64,000 nucleotides of DNA, taken from positions 186,001 through 250,000 of the forward strand of contig NZ_JAKNSW010000001.1 in assembly GCF_023566355.1 (NCBI RefSeq), given 5' to 3'. The position numbers and the translations under genes were made by a program. Shown here one piece after another: positions 33,022 through 47,117 of the stretch (the stretch's first letter is position 1; every line of letters begins with the position of its first letter). Origin of the DNA: Mesoplasma sp. JKS002658 (GTDB lineage Bacteria; Bacillota_I; Bacilli_A; Mycoplasmatales; Mycoplasmataceae). The notes beneath the pieces are model-generated. The model was not told the origin of the DNA. It did no database searches and was given only the letters and a program-made list of their open reading frames with translations.

Positions 33022-33924
33022 ATGCCCCCCAAAAACCCAAAAACTAGTAAAGAAACCAAGAGTAGTAAAAAAACTGGTAAAACTTCAAAAACAACTAAGT
33101 CAGTAAAATCAAAAAAACCTGGAACTAGGATAGTTAAAGTAATTAAAAGTAGCAAGATTATTAATTCAGTTAATAATCCTTCAATAAAAGAAATTGTTAA
33201 ACTTCAAAAAAACGCTACTTATCGTCGTGAAGTTAAGAAGTTTGTTGTTGAAGGTATTCACCTAGTTGCTGAAGCGTTAAAAAAAGGAATTGTGGAAGCG
33301 GTTTATTTAACTCAAGGTGTTTATGAAGAATTGTACGAATCGTTGCCTACAAGTAATGACCAATACTTTATTATTAAAAATCATGTTGCTGATAAAGTTT
33401 CGATGACTGTTCACAACCAAGGGATTTTTGCAGTTTGTAAAATGGTGGCACAAGAAGTTGATTATGACCACGATATCCTTTTGTTAGACCGAGTTCAAGA
33501 TCCAGGTAACATTGGTACTTTGATTCGGAGTGCGGCTTCTTTTGATTTTAGAACTGTAATTAGTGCTCCGACCTCAGTAAGTTTTTATAATGATAAAGTC
33601 ATTCGCTCTACTCAAGGAAACTTCTTTCAAATTAATTTGGTTCGAGAATATTTAATGCAAACAATCAATGATTTAAAAGAGGAGGGGTATGTGATTATTG
33701 GTACGCAAATGCATGAAGAGAGTAAGATGCTACCAAAGGTTCGTTTAAAAGATAACCAAAAATATGCAGTTGTAATTGGGAATGAATCAAAAGGGATTTC
33801 TCCTGAAATTAGCAGGTTGATTGATTATAATGTTTTGATTCCGATGGAAGAAGAAGTGGAGTCACTAAATGCTGCAGTAGCTGGTTCAATTCTGATGTAT
33901 GAAATTTATGAACATAAGTTATAG
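33022..33924 (+). CDS. SpoU/TrmH-family RNA 2'-O-methyltransferase
   Basis: 300 residues. The SPOUT domain shows LLLDRVQDPGNIGTLIRSA, VVIGNESKGIS and IPMEEEVESLNAAVAGSIL, the three knot motifs. A substrate-binding N-domain (about 50-140) has KKFVVEGIHLVAEAL. The first 45 residues are a Lys/Ser/Thr-rich tail not usual in the family. Methylates a ribose in rRNA or tRNA; which site cannot be told (closest in style to the RlmB/TsnR/YsgA type). Confidence 0.9.
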   Translation: MPPKNPKTSKETKSSKKTGKTSKTTKSVKSKKPGTRIVKVIKSSKIINSVNNPSIKEIVKLQKNATYRREVKKFVVEGIHLVAEALKKGIVEAVYLTQGVYEELYESLPTSNDQYFIIKNHVADKVSMTVHNQGIFAVCKMVAQEVDYDHDILLLDRVQDPGNIGTLIRSAASFDFRTVISAPTSVSFYNDKVIRSTQGNFFQINLVREYLMQTINDLKEEGYVIIGTQMHEESKMLPKVRLKDNQKYAVVIGNESKGISPEISRLIDYNVLIPMEEEVESLNAAVAGSILMYEIYEHKL

Positions 33925-33946
33925 TCCTTTAATGGGACTTTTTACA
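33922..33946 (+). terminator. Probable terminator
   Basis: AGTCC/GGACT stem (33923-33927, 33935-33939) with TTTTT after it, overlapping the stop codon. Confidence 0.5.
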
Positions 33947-33970
33947 AAAAAGTTTTAGCAGAGGTAAAAT
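33941..33970 (+). promoter_or_regulatory. Promoter of gapN
   Basis: TTTACA (33941-33946), 18-base spacer, TAAAAT (33965-33970), about 35 bases before the gapN start. Confidence 0.5.
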
Positions 33971-34004
33971 ATACTTAACAAATTTTAGAAACGGAGAAAT
34001 CAAG

Positions 34005-35438
34005 ATGTATAAATTTGATGCAATGATTAACAATGAATTTGTTTCAGGTGCTAATCGGGTAGAAATCTTGAACCCCACTACTTTAGAATCTGCTGGTAGT
34101 GTTGCAGGATTAGAAGAAAAAGATATCGATCAAGCCTATCAGGCAGCCCGTAAAGCTCAACAACCTTGAGCAGATTTACCCTTAATGAAAAGAATTGAAG
34201 TTTTAAAAAAGTGGAACGCTTTAATTCAAGAAAAACGTGAAGAAATCGCCAAGATTATGGTCAGTGAAGTGGCTAAAGGATATAAGGCTTCATTGAGTGA
34301 AGTTGATCGAACTGTTGAATATTTTGATTACACTCTTGAAGAAGCGAAACGTTTAGAGCCATCAGTGTTTACTGGAAGAGGAATGGGAGTTAACAACAAG
34401 TATGCTCTTTATGATCGGGTTCCTAAAGGTGTAGGATTAGCAATTTCACCCTTTAACTATCCACTTAATCTGTCAATGTCTAAAATTGCTCCTGATTTGG
34501 TGATGGGAAACACTGTGGTGTTTAAACCAGCTACAGCAGGAAGTTTAACTGGAAGTTATTTAGGAAAATTAGCAGTTGAGGCTGGTTTACCAAAAGGAAT
34601 CTTTAACGTGGTGACAGGAAGAGGTTCAGTAATTGGGGATATTATTACCCAGAATCAAGAGTTAGACTTTATTTCTTTCACCGGAAGTGTTAAGGTCGGG
34701 CACCATATTTTAGAAATCGCTAAAACTAAAGATGTAATTCTTGAATTGGGAGGAAAAGACCCGGCTTTGGTGTTGGATGCAAATAATTTAGAATTTGTCG
34801 CTGAAGAAATTATTAGTGGTGGTTTATCTTATTCAGGACAAAGATGTACCGCGATTAAACGGGTTTTAACCACTAATGCGATTGCTGACCAATTAGTGCC
34901 TTTGTTAAAAGAAAAAATCAGTAAGCTAAGTGTGGGTAAACCGGAAGATGACGCCTTTATTACTCCGGTGATTGATGAGAAAACTGCTGATTATGTCCAA
35001 GGGTTAATTGATGATGCTCAAAGTGATGGTGCGACGATTGTTTTTGGTAATAGTCGTGAAAAGAACTTAATGCAACCAACTCTTGTTGACCGGGTTGATG
35101 TTAAATCACGCTTGGCTTGAGAAGAGCCTTTTGGTCCTGTCTTACCAGTAATTCGTAACGATAATGTTGAAGAACTAATTAAACTTGCTAACCAATCAAA
35201 CTTTGGTTTACAAGCTAGTGTTTTTACCACTGATTTAGATTTAGCGATTAGTGTCGCTAGAAAAATTGAAGCAGGAACAGTTAATATTAACGGAAAATCA
35301 CAACGAGGACCTGATTCTTTTCCGTTTTTAGGAATTAAAGATTCAGGTTATGGAGTACAAGGAATTCACGAAACCTTGCTATCGTGTACGCGTTATCGGG
35401 GAATTGTGATTAATTACAAAGATCCTTTAAAGAAATAG
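34005..35438 (+). CDS. gapN: Non-phosphorylating glyceraldehyde-3-phosphate dehydrogenase GapN
   Basis: 477 residues, aldehyde dehydrogenase superfamily. Catalytic Glu247 lies in ILELGGKDPALV and catalytic Cys281 in YSGQRCTAIKR; FTGSVKVG is the cofactor loop. SPFNYPLNLSMSK and PFLGIKDSGYGVQGI are characteristic of GapN among aldehyde dehydrogenases. It oxidises glyceraldehyde-3-phosphate to 3-phosphoglycerate with NADP, giving NADPH without ATP. Two TGA-Trp codons. Monocistronic, with its own promoter and terminator. Confidence 0.93.
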
Positions 35439-35445
35439 TAAGTAG

Positions 35446-35480
35446 AAAAACACCTTTCTTGAGTGAGGTGTTTTTTTCTT
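35446..35480 (+). terminator. Terminator of gapN
   Basis: AAACACCT/AGGTGTTT stem around a loop of about 10 bases, followed by TTTTTCTTTTT. A second inverted repeat follows immediately (GAAAAG...CTTTTC with GCACT/AGTGC inside, about 35484-35515). Confidence 0.85.
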
Positions 35481-35483
35481 TTT

Positions 35484-35515
35484 GAAAAGCGCACTATGAT
35501 TAAAGTGCTTTTCAG
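35484..35515. repeat. Second hairpin downstream of gapN
   Basis: GAAAAGC-GCACT pairs with AGTGC-TTTTC around a nine-base loop. It lacks a clear T-run and may be a backup terminator or an insulator before the rRNA promoter. Confidence 0.45.
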
Positions 35516-35616
35516 AAAACCAAGCAGTATATCAGGAAAGATTCTATTTTAAAAACTCCTTAATTTCTGGGGTTTTAGGAAAAACAAAAAATATTTTAAA
35601 AAAAAGTTTTTTTTAG

Positions 35617-35645
35617 TTGCTTTTGATTTTTGAATAAGTTAATAT
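35617..35645 (+). promoter_or_regulatory. rRNA operon promoter
   Basis: TTGCTT (35617-35622), exact 17-base spacer, TAATAT (35640-35645), about 195 bases before mature 16S. The 400-base stretch from gapN to 16S holds only the two hairpins, this promoter and the 16S leader stem. Confidence 0.55.
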
Positions 35646-35730
35646 CTTATTTGTCGTTAGGGAAAAACGAGTTATGAAAATGAATTAAAACTTCACAATC
35701 TTTCTTTGTTTTTTAACGAAAAATGATCTT

Positions 35731-35747
35731 TGAAAACTAAATAGAAC
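35731..35747 (+). repeat. 16S rRNA processing stem, 5' strand
   Basis: TGAAAACTAAATAGAAC is the exact reverse complement of 37420-37436 downstream of 16S. In the precursor these pair to form the long stem expected to be cut by RNase III. Confidence 0.85.
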
Positions 35748-35840
35748 AACCAATTACTTGTTAAAAAAAGTTATTGTAAAATAACTCGTACAATTTAATT
35801 GAGATAAAAGAATAGTCAGCATCAAAAAGGAATTTATATT

Positions 35841-37366
<1,526 letters not shown>

Positions 37367-37419
37367 CTATGGAGTTTATTGATAAGAATGGATTGGATTC
37401 CACCAATCTTGACTATTTG

Positions 37420-37436
37420 GTTCTATTTAGTTTTCA
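37420..37436 (+). repeat. 16S rRNA processing stem, 3' strand
   Basis: GTTCTATTTAGTTTTCA, exact complement of 35731-35747. Confidence 0.85.
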
Positions 37437-37470
37437 GGGGTTATTAATTTAACTTCTGAAAAACAGATTG

Positions 37471-37499
37471 TTCTTTGACAACTAAATATTTGATGAGAA
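37471..37499 (+). repeat. 23S rRNA processing stem, 5' strand
   Basis: Pairs with 40561-40590 over almost 30 bases with one bulge and two imperfect positions. It shares the core AACTAAATA with the 16S stem. Confidence 0.85.
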
Positions 37500-37605
37500 A
37501 AAATAAAAATTAAAACAAAACAATTTTCTAAAATTAAGTTATTAATCGATGATATTGAGATCAGAAAAAAATAACTAAAATTTGTAAATTGCCATTAGAT
37601 TTCTT

Positions 37606-40522
<2,917 letters not shown>

Positions 40523-40560
40523 ACGCAAATATAATGGACAACAAACAATTTACAAGTGAT

Positions 40561-40590
40561 TTCTCATTCAAGTATTTAGTTTTCAAAGAA
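40561..40590 (+). repeat. 23S rRNA processing stem, 3' strand
   Basis: Complementary to 37471-37499 upstream of 23S; lies between 23S and 5S. Confidence 0.85.
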
Positions 40591-40602
40591 TAATCCCACT
40601 AA

Positions 40603-40711
40603 TCTGGTGACTAGAGCATAGAGGTTACACCTGTTCCCATGCCGAACACAGAAGTTAAGCTCTATTACGGTGAAAATAGTGCATTTGTGCGAAACTAGCG
40701 CGTTGCCAGGT
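40603..40711 (+). rRNA. rrf: 5S ribosomal RNA
   Basis: Begins TCTGGTGACTAGAGCATAGA, contains the conserved CACCTGTTCCCATGCCGAAC and GAAGTTAAGCTCT, and ends GTTGCCAGG complementary to the start. About 109 nt, the short mollicute size. Confidence 0.95.
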
Positions 40712-40715
40712 CAAC

Positions 40716-40759
40716 AAAAAAAACAAGTCTATTGAATAAATGGGCTTGTTTTTTTGTTT
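40716..40759 (+). terminator. Terminator of the rRNA operon
   Basis: AAACAAG...CTTGTTT stem with further pairing ATT/AAT inside, followed by TTTTTGTTTT. Confidence 0.88.
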
Positions 40760-40850
40760 TAAAACCCACTGATAGTAGGCAAGAATGCTAAATATCTTTA
40801 TAATAGAAGTAGTTTTTGTTGTCGAATATAAAGGGAAAGGAAGTTAATTT

Positions 40851-43800
40851 GTGCGGATTATTTTTAAAAGTTATTTAAAAACCTTCATTAATAACTGGAT
40901 CCAAACTTTAGGGACAATTCTCTTTATTTTAATGATGTGTGCAATTGTTATTGGAATGTTGACCTCGCCTTTGCAAATCAGTAACAAATTATCTCGATCA
41001 GAACAAAATAACAACAAATTTGACACTTATATTAATCAGAATTCTCCAACCAACACGAAAAACAAACTTTATAATGCTAGTTTCATTTATGATTATGTTT
41101 ATCAAAACCAAGATTATAAAGTTAGTAGTCCTGCTTCAGGAATCGCTAAACAAATTTTAGCGATTCCTGCAAATCAAAAGGGACAAATTACCATCCTTTC
41201 AGATGCTTATAAAAAAGCACTTGACCTACACTTGGCTACTTTGGAATCATCTTCACAAGTTAGTGATCAAGAAAAACAATCATCAGTTGCTGATGAAATT
41301 GTAATTGGAATGGAATCATTTCAGATAGGGGCCTTGGTAGACACCACCACAGGACTACCTTTAACTGATAATGACAAAAATCCGGTTACTGCTAATATCA
41401 ACCTAATAAAAAATAACTTATTAGAAATGTTAACTACTGATTTAAAGGTAACTCAAAACCAGGGATTAAAAGATGGTAAAGTTCGGGCTGCTTCAAAATT
41501 ATTTGGATATTTCAAAACTCTGGGAGCACCAATTACCACTACTGATTTAACTAATATTAATAATAGCTTAGACGGATTAGGTGATACAAATGACGCCTTT
41601 TCTTCGGTGTTGTTGAAATTAGTTGATGAAAAATTACATTCTTTTGATAATAATATTGCTAATAAAGAAGCTCCTTTGTTAGCCTTTCAAATGTTTTCGC
41701 CTGGAATGTATGAAATTCTAGCAGATCCAACTTATAGTTATAATTTTCAAACTTTTATTAATTATCAAGTTTTTCATAACATCGCTAATAGTGATGTTAA
41801 CCCCGATGGTGTTGGAAAAATCTATAATTTCCAATATGATGTCGAAAACAACTACTATTTAAGTCAAACCTCAACTGAATCACTCTTTCCAACCTTTGCT
41901 TTAGAATTAAAAAACGTGGGTAAACCAACTGCTTTAAACCAGTTACAAATTGAGAAAGGTCGCTATCCAAACACAATTACGCTTAGAGAATGGATGAATA
42001 ACCAAGTAACTCCTGAAATTGTTTTATCTAGTTCTTATATGAAAATGAATAAGTTAAAGGTTGGTGATATTATCAATCTTCCTGGTGGATCAGAGGCTAA
42101 CCAGGTATTGGATTCAACTTCTGTTGATGCAATTTTGACTCGTGAACTCAAGTTTAAGATTGTGGGAACTGGAGAAAAGTATGATGATTTAACCCCAGGA
42201 AGTAAGTACATTCCCTTTTTAGAAGATATTAAGAACTATGCAATTGGTTATGTTGATGACACTGCTTTTAATATTCTTAGAAATGCTCGTTGAAATTATG
42301 CTAATACAAATACAGCAAATTTTGCAAGTGTACATCGTGTCAAGAAATTAACCATTAATGCTAGTGTAGAGCAAGCATTTAGTAAAAATGCGGCAGCTAA
42401 TAATGGAATTTATGATTGAAAAGAAAGTAGTTTGGGAGATGCTACTGCTTCGACAACACAACGTTCATTAAATAATCTTAAGATTCAAGTAGTGATTTAC
42501 TTTATCTTGGGAATGGTGGTCCTAGTCCTGGCTTTTATTTTTATTAACTTTAGTATTCGAAAAGAACTTAACGAAACTAGAAAACAGATTGGAATTTTTA
42601 AATCTTTTGGGTATAAAATTGCTGAACTCTCTTGAATTTTTGCTATTAAAACTTGAATCAGTATTTCTTTGGGAGTTTTATGCGGATATTTAGCTTCAAT
42701 TCCTTTGCAACTATATTCAGCAAAAAACTATACAAGCAACTTAACTTTTTCTTTTCACCATGTTTATCTTAATCCGTTCTTCATGGCACTAATCTTTATT
42801 GTTGTTCCTGCACTGTTTTTGGGAGTTTCTTATTTATTAACCTTAATTTATCTAAAAGAACCAACCCTTTCGTTATTATCAAACGGATTTAAAATTAGTA
42901 AAATTAAAATTCACCCATCTCCATTGGTGCACTACTTAGCTAAAACTGGTAAGGGGTTTAGTTATAGGTTACAACGCTCGTTTGTGCGAACAAGTTTTGG
43001 AAAATTTTTAGTGGTGCAGATTTTGTTTGCTTTTGCTTCGTTAACATTTGCGTTAATGTTTGGGGCACAATCGATCATGTATTCAACAGTTAATCAAGGA
43101 TTTTCTTCAGTTCAAAAAACAGTTGACCACAATTTTTATTGAACTAATGCCCAAGAGTTAAATATCGCCTATCAAACTAATAAGTATAACTTTAAAGATT
43201 TGAGTGGTTATCAAGCTCGTGATTTTCAATATTTTGCTTATAATCCAGATGATAATCAAAGTATTGGAGATGTCTTGAATGATAATGAAAAGACATCTGA
43301 TTCTCGTTTTCGTGCTAGTTATTTGGTTGACTCAATTGCTAACCAGTTTGATCAAGGTCAAGACCGAAGTCTTGCCTTGAAGATGGTCATGCCAGTTGAT
43401 GCTTATTATGATAAGTATAGTGATCAACCAGTGAATGATGACACACGTCTGCAAACCTTATTTTCACCAAAAATAATTTATGCTGATTATTATTTAAATT
43501 GAATTTTAGGTTTTCAAATTAATGCTTTAACTTCTATTCAAGTTGAAGGAGTTAAGAATAATCAACACTTCAATGTGAATGATTTAAATGCTTTTGTTGC
43601 CACTAATCCTGATAGTCGTTTAGATCTAGCAGGTGCTTTAAGTGGAGATGATGATGCTAGAGATGCTTTAATTGCTAACTTCCCAAACACTTTATTTGGA
43701 ATGTTAGATACTAGTAATGGTTTAAAGAATAATTTGTTTATTAGCAATATTACTAAAATTATTGTCTTAGAATTATTTGAAAACTATGTTGATAACCGGG

Positions 43801-45278
43801 TGAACAATTATTTAACTACGAAGGCAAGTGCAAATGATGAAGGTAAGTATTCTCGTAGTGATATTGATAAGGCGATTACTTGAGCTCAAAATGACAATTT
43901 GGTGCAGGAGTTTAGTCCTAATCTAATTAAGTACTGAGGGATTAACAACAACCCGTTAATTAATATCAACACCTTAATCAATTCTGATAGTGATGATAGC
44001 GATGCTAATAGTGGAGGTCTTTCTTTAAATAAATTAAGTAAAGAAACTATCTCTTTGGTGATGTCTTCAATGATGCTAAAGGATAATCCTAGTGATATTA
44101 ACCACTCGCCAACTTTGACAATTAATGAACTATTTTATAATCAAAAGACTGATTTTCTTGAGTACGAGTTACCCTTATTAAACTTAGATAAAAAGAAAGG
44201 AGAAGGTTCTTCTTATTTACGACTAATTGATAGTCAATCCACCAAGTATGGAGATTATCACCAAGTTTATAGTTTGAATGGTGTTAGTCAAGAACAATTT
44301 GCCAAGATTGCTGAACCTTCAACTGATGATAGTATTAATGCAATCATTCCTTATGGATTAGCAAGAGAAAATAACTGGGCGATTGGTGATGTTTTTAATG
44401 CCCAGACCGATACTAATCAACGAGAAACTATCAAGGTTAGGGTTGTAGGAATTAATAAAGCAATCACCTTCCGTTTCACTAATGGTGGATGACCCTTAGA
44501 TGTTGATTATCACCAATTTCGAGAAAAGTTTTTTGCCGCTGATGTTAATGATTTAATTGATCAAGGTTTACCGATTTTTAGTAATTTAACCTCTCAATCA
44601 CCATTATTAACTGGAAAAATTAGTCTTGGTGATTTATCTAGTTCGGTTAATTCTTTAAAGTTTGTTGGAAATAACTTAGCTTTATCAATTGCTCCAGGTT
44701 CTTCAGTTTTTGGTTCAATTTTTAACGGAATGTTTGATTTCAGTTTTATTGAGGGAATGAAAATTGATTCAAACTTAAAAATGATTACCAATCCTAACAT
44801 CGCTTCAATTTCTAATCAATCAGGAATTACTCCTTATAATATTGTGCGGGTAGGGGTTAATGATGCAGCTAGCAGGGTAAATAATATTTTAGCCTTGTTT
44901 ATCATTCTTGAAGCAGTTTTATTGTTAATCATCTTAGTAGTAGTTATGAACATTGTGGTTGAAGAACAAGCGCAAGTAATTTTAACCCTCCGTTCGCTTG
45001 GTTATAAAAAACGAGAAGTTAACTGAATTGTAATGGGTAGTTATATCATTGGGGCCTTAATTTCTTTTGTGATTGCTTATTTACTCTCTTTATTAATTTG
45101 ATGAGGAGTTTTAGAGATTGCTGCTAGTCATTGAAGTATCTATATCTTTATGACTTTTTCTTGAAAAGCTCCAGTGATTACCTTCTTAGTGATTGGTTTT
45201 ATTCTCTTTGTGGGTTGAGCGATTTCTGATTGAAAGGTAAACCGAACTGCACTAACACAAGTTACATCATTTGGATAG
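40851..45278 (+). CDS. Giant FtsX-type ABC transporter permease
   Basis: 1,475 residues from GTG 40851 (GGGAAAGGAAG upstream), through many TGA-Trp codons. It has one N-terminal helix (about 15-37) and a very large extracytoplasmic region. A first FtsX permease core (about 545-675, with NETRKQIGIFKSFGY coupling region) precedes another single helix (about 714-740). A second large exposed domain leads to a final FtsX core (about 1340-1475, with QVILTLRSLGYKKREV). This is the duplicated MacB/LolC-like plan. No ATPase gene adjoins it; it probably uses one from elsewhere. Substrate unknown; lipid or lipoprotein movement is a guess. Confidence 0.88.
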
Positions 45279-45288
45279 GAGAAGAACA

Positions 45289-45906
45289 ATGGATTTTAAA
45301 CAACTATCTTTGGAGTTTCAAAGCAATAAGACCACCAAGGTTCAACAAATAGTAGTGGGAAAATATCAAGTAAAGTGGTTCTTTGAAGGTTTTGAAAAGA
45401 TTATTTCTAAGACTAGTTTTCTGTCTCAGCTTGCTTTAAGTTTAGATTTTCAATTAAATTATGAAGAAGTAAACTTGATTGAAGTAAAAATTGATGAACT
45501 GCGTAGTTTTTATCAAAAAATTAATCAAGCTTTGATTCGTTATTTGAGTGAACTTGACAACCCTGTGATGATCAAGAATCTTTATGAGGATTTTCTTAAT
45601 AATTTTTATAAACAAGTTAAAGATTATTTGAATAAAGGAATGATTCCTGGTGTGGTTGGTGAAATTATGCAGTTTAATTTAAAAGAAGGAAATCAGGTTT
45701 ATGATCCACAAAAATACGATGAGTATCTAATGAGTTTTTTTGAACTCAACATGATGAAAAGGATCCGTTATTATCTTCGTCAAATTAGCCATTATCAAAA
45801 TGATGATGCAGTTTATTTCCTGCTTTTACAAGCCTATGATCAAAAAATCATCGAAACAACCAGAAGTGTTAAAAATTTAAAAACTAAAGCACATCTTGGA
45901 GCTTAA
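45289..45906 (+). CDS. Hypothetical soluble protein downstream of the FtsX permease
   Basis: 205 residues starting MDFKQLSLEF, ATG 45289 preceded by ATAGGAGAAG. Mostly helical, charged, no cysteine and no membrane segment; I do not recognise a family. Ten bases separate it from the permease stop, so the two are surely cotranscribed, and it may be a cytoplasmic partner. A terminator follows. Confidence 0.75.
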   Translation: MDFKQLSLEFQSNKTTKVQQIVVGKYQVKWFFEGFEKIISKTSFLSQLALSLDFQLNYEEVNLIEVKIDELRSFYQKINQALIRYLSELDNPVMIKNLYEDFLNNFYKQVKDYLNKGMIPGVVGEIMQFNLKEGNQVYDPQKYDEYLMSFFELNMMKRIRYYLRQISHYQNDDAVYFLLLQAYDQKIIETTRSVKNLKTKAHLGA

Positions 45907-45910
45907 TTTA

Positions 45911-45955
45911 AAAAAACAAAAGATTTCAGGTGGTTTGACTTGCTTTTGTTTTTAT
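45911..45955 (+). terminator. Terminator
   Basis: AAAACAAAAG/CTTTTGTTTT stem (45913-45922 with 45943-45952), followed by T-rich sequence. Confidence 0.75.
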
Positions 45956-46055
45956 TTTGTAGTTTTAAACAACAATACTAAAAGTGATTTTCTTTTAGTT
46001 TATGCTGATAGATAGTAGAATATAGTAATATGACACTTTATTTTGGGGAGGATTT

Positions 46056-47102
46056 ATGGAAAGTAAGATTGAAAGGTTAATTAAAGATTTTCACCAAGCA
46101 ATAGTGAAAGTTGAAAATAGTGCGCAATTAGATGAAGTGCGAATCACCTATTTGGGCAAAAACGCAGAGTTAAACCAAGTGGTCAAAGAAATGCGAAATT
46201 TGGATGAAAACCAAAAAAGAACAATTGGTCAACTTGTGAATGAAACTAGAAGCTTGATGACAGAAAAGATAAATGAATTAGCAACTAAATTTAACCAAGA
46301 AAAACTTAATGCGCAGTTAGCTCGAGAAAAACTTAATGTTACCCTACCAGGGAAGAACCATCCTTTTGGTTCTTGACACCCTTTAAATCTTGTCATTAAT
46401 GAAATCGCTACAATCTTTGAAGGATTAGGTTTTCAAATGGTTAATGGCAGTGAAGTTGATACTGACTTGTTTAATTTCCAAAAGTTAAATTTACCTGAGG
46501 GTCATCCAGCTCGCGAAATGCAAGATACGTTTTATTTGGACGAACAAACAGTGTTAAGAACCCATTCAACTAATATGACTGCTCACTTATTAACCCAACT
46601 AAGTGAACAAGGTGGGGATTATCTTGCTGCAATTTCTTATGGAAACGTTTATCGCCGTGATGATGATGATGCTACTCATTCTCACCAATTTATGCAAATT
46701 GATGGGTTTGTTGTTGGCAAAGATATCAGTTTTGCAAATTTAAAGTGAATTTTAACCTATTTATGCCAACGTTTATTTAATGTTGATGTCAAGGTTCGCT
46801 TTCGTCCTAGTTACTTTCCTTTCACTCAACCAAGTGTTGAGGCTGATATCGCTTGTTTTAAATGTCATGGTCAAGGGTGTGAGTTGTGTAAACAAAGTGG
46901 TTGAATCGAAGTTTTAGGAGCAGGTTTAATCCACGACGAGGTTTTTCAAGCTAACGGATTAGATCCCCAAGGATTAAGTGGTTTGGCGTTTGGGATTGGG
47001 GTTGAACGAATTGCGATGCTCAAATTTGGTATTACCAATATCCGCGACTTTTATGAAAACAACCTCCAGTTTTTAAACCAATTTAAGTTTTATGGAAATT
47101 AG
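46056..47102 (+). CDS. pheS: Phenylalanyl-tRNA synthetase alpha chain
   Basis: 348 residues. An N-terminal coiled coil (1-90) for tRNA binding precedes the class II catalytic domain: [43 protein letters not shown] (motif 2), [15 protein letters not shown] and [18 protein letters not shown] (motif 3). An [12 protein letters not shown] segment has three cysteines. Forms the alpha2beta2 enzyme with PheT, encoded 15 bases downstream. Confidence 0.97.
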
Positions 47103-47117
47103 AAGGGAATAGAAAAA

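Larger units (their letters stand above)
37367..37605 (+). other. 16S-23S spacer without tRNA
   Basis: About 240 bases containing the 3' strand of the 16S stem (37420-37436) and the 5' strand of the 23S stem (37471-37499). No cloverleaf or CCA end can be found, so no tRNA is encoded. Confidence 0.8.

Noticed and set aside
37367-37605. tRNA-Ile or tRNA-Ala in the rRNA spacer
   Set aside because: No cloverleaf, no TTCGA loop and no CCA end in the spacer.
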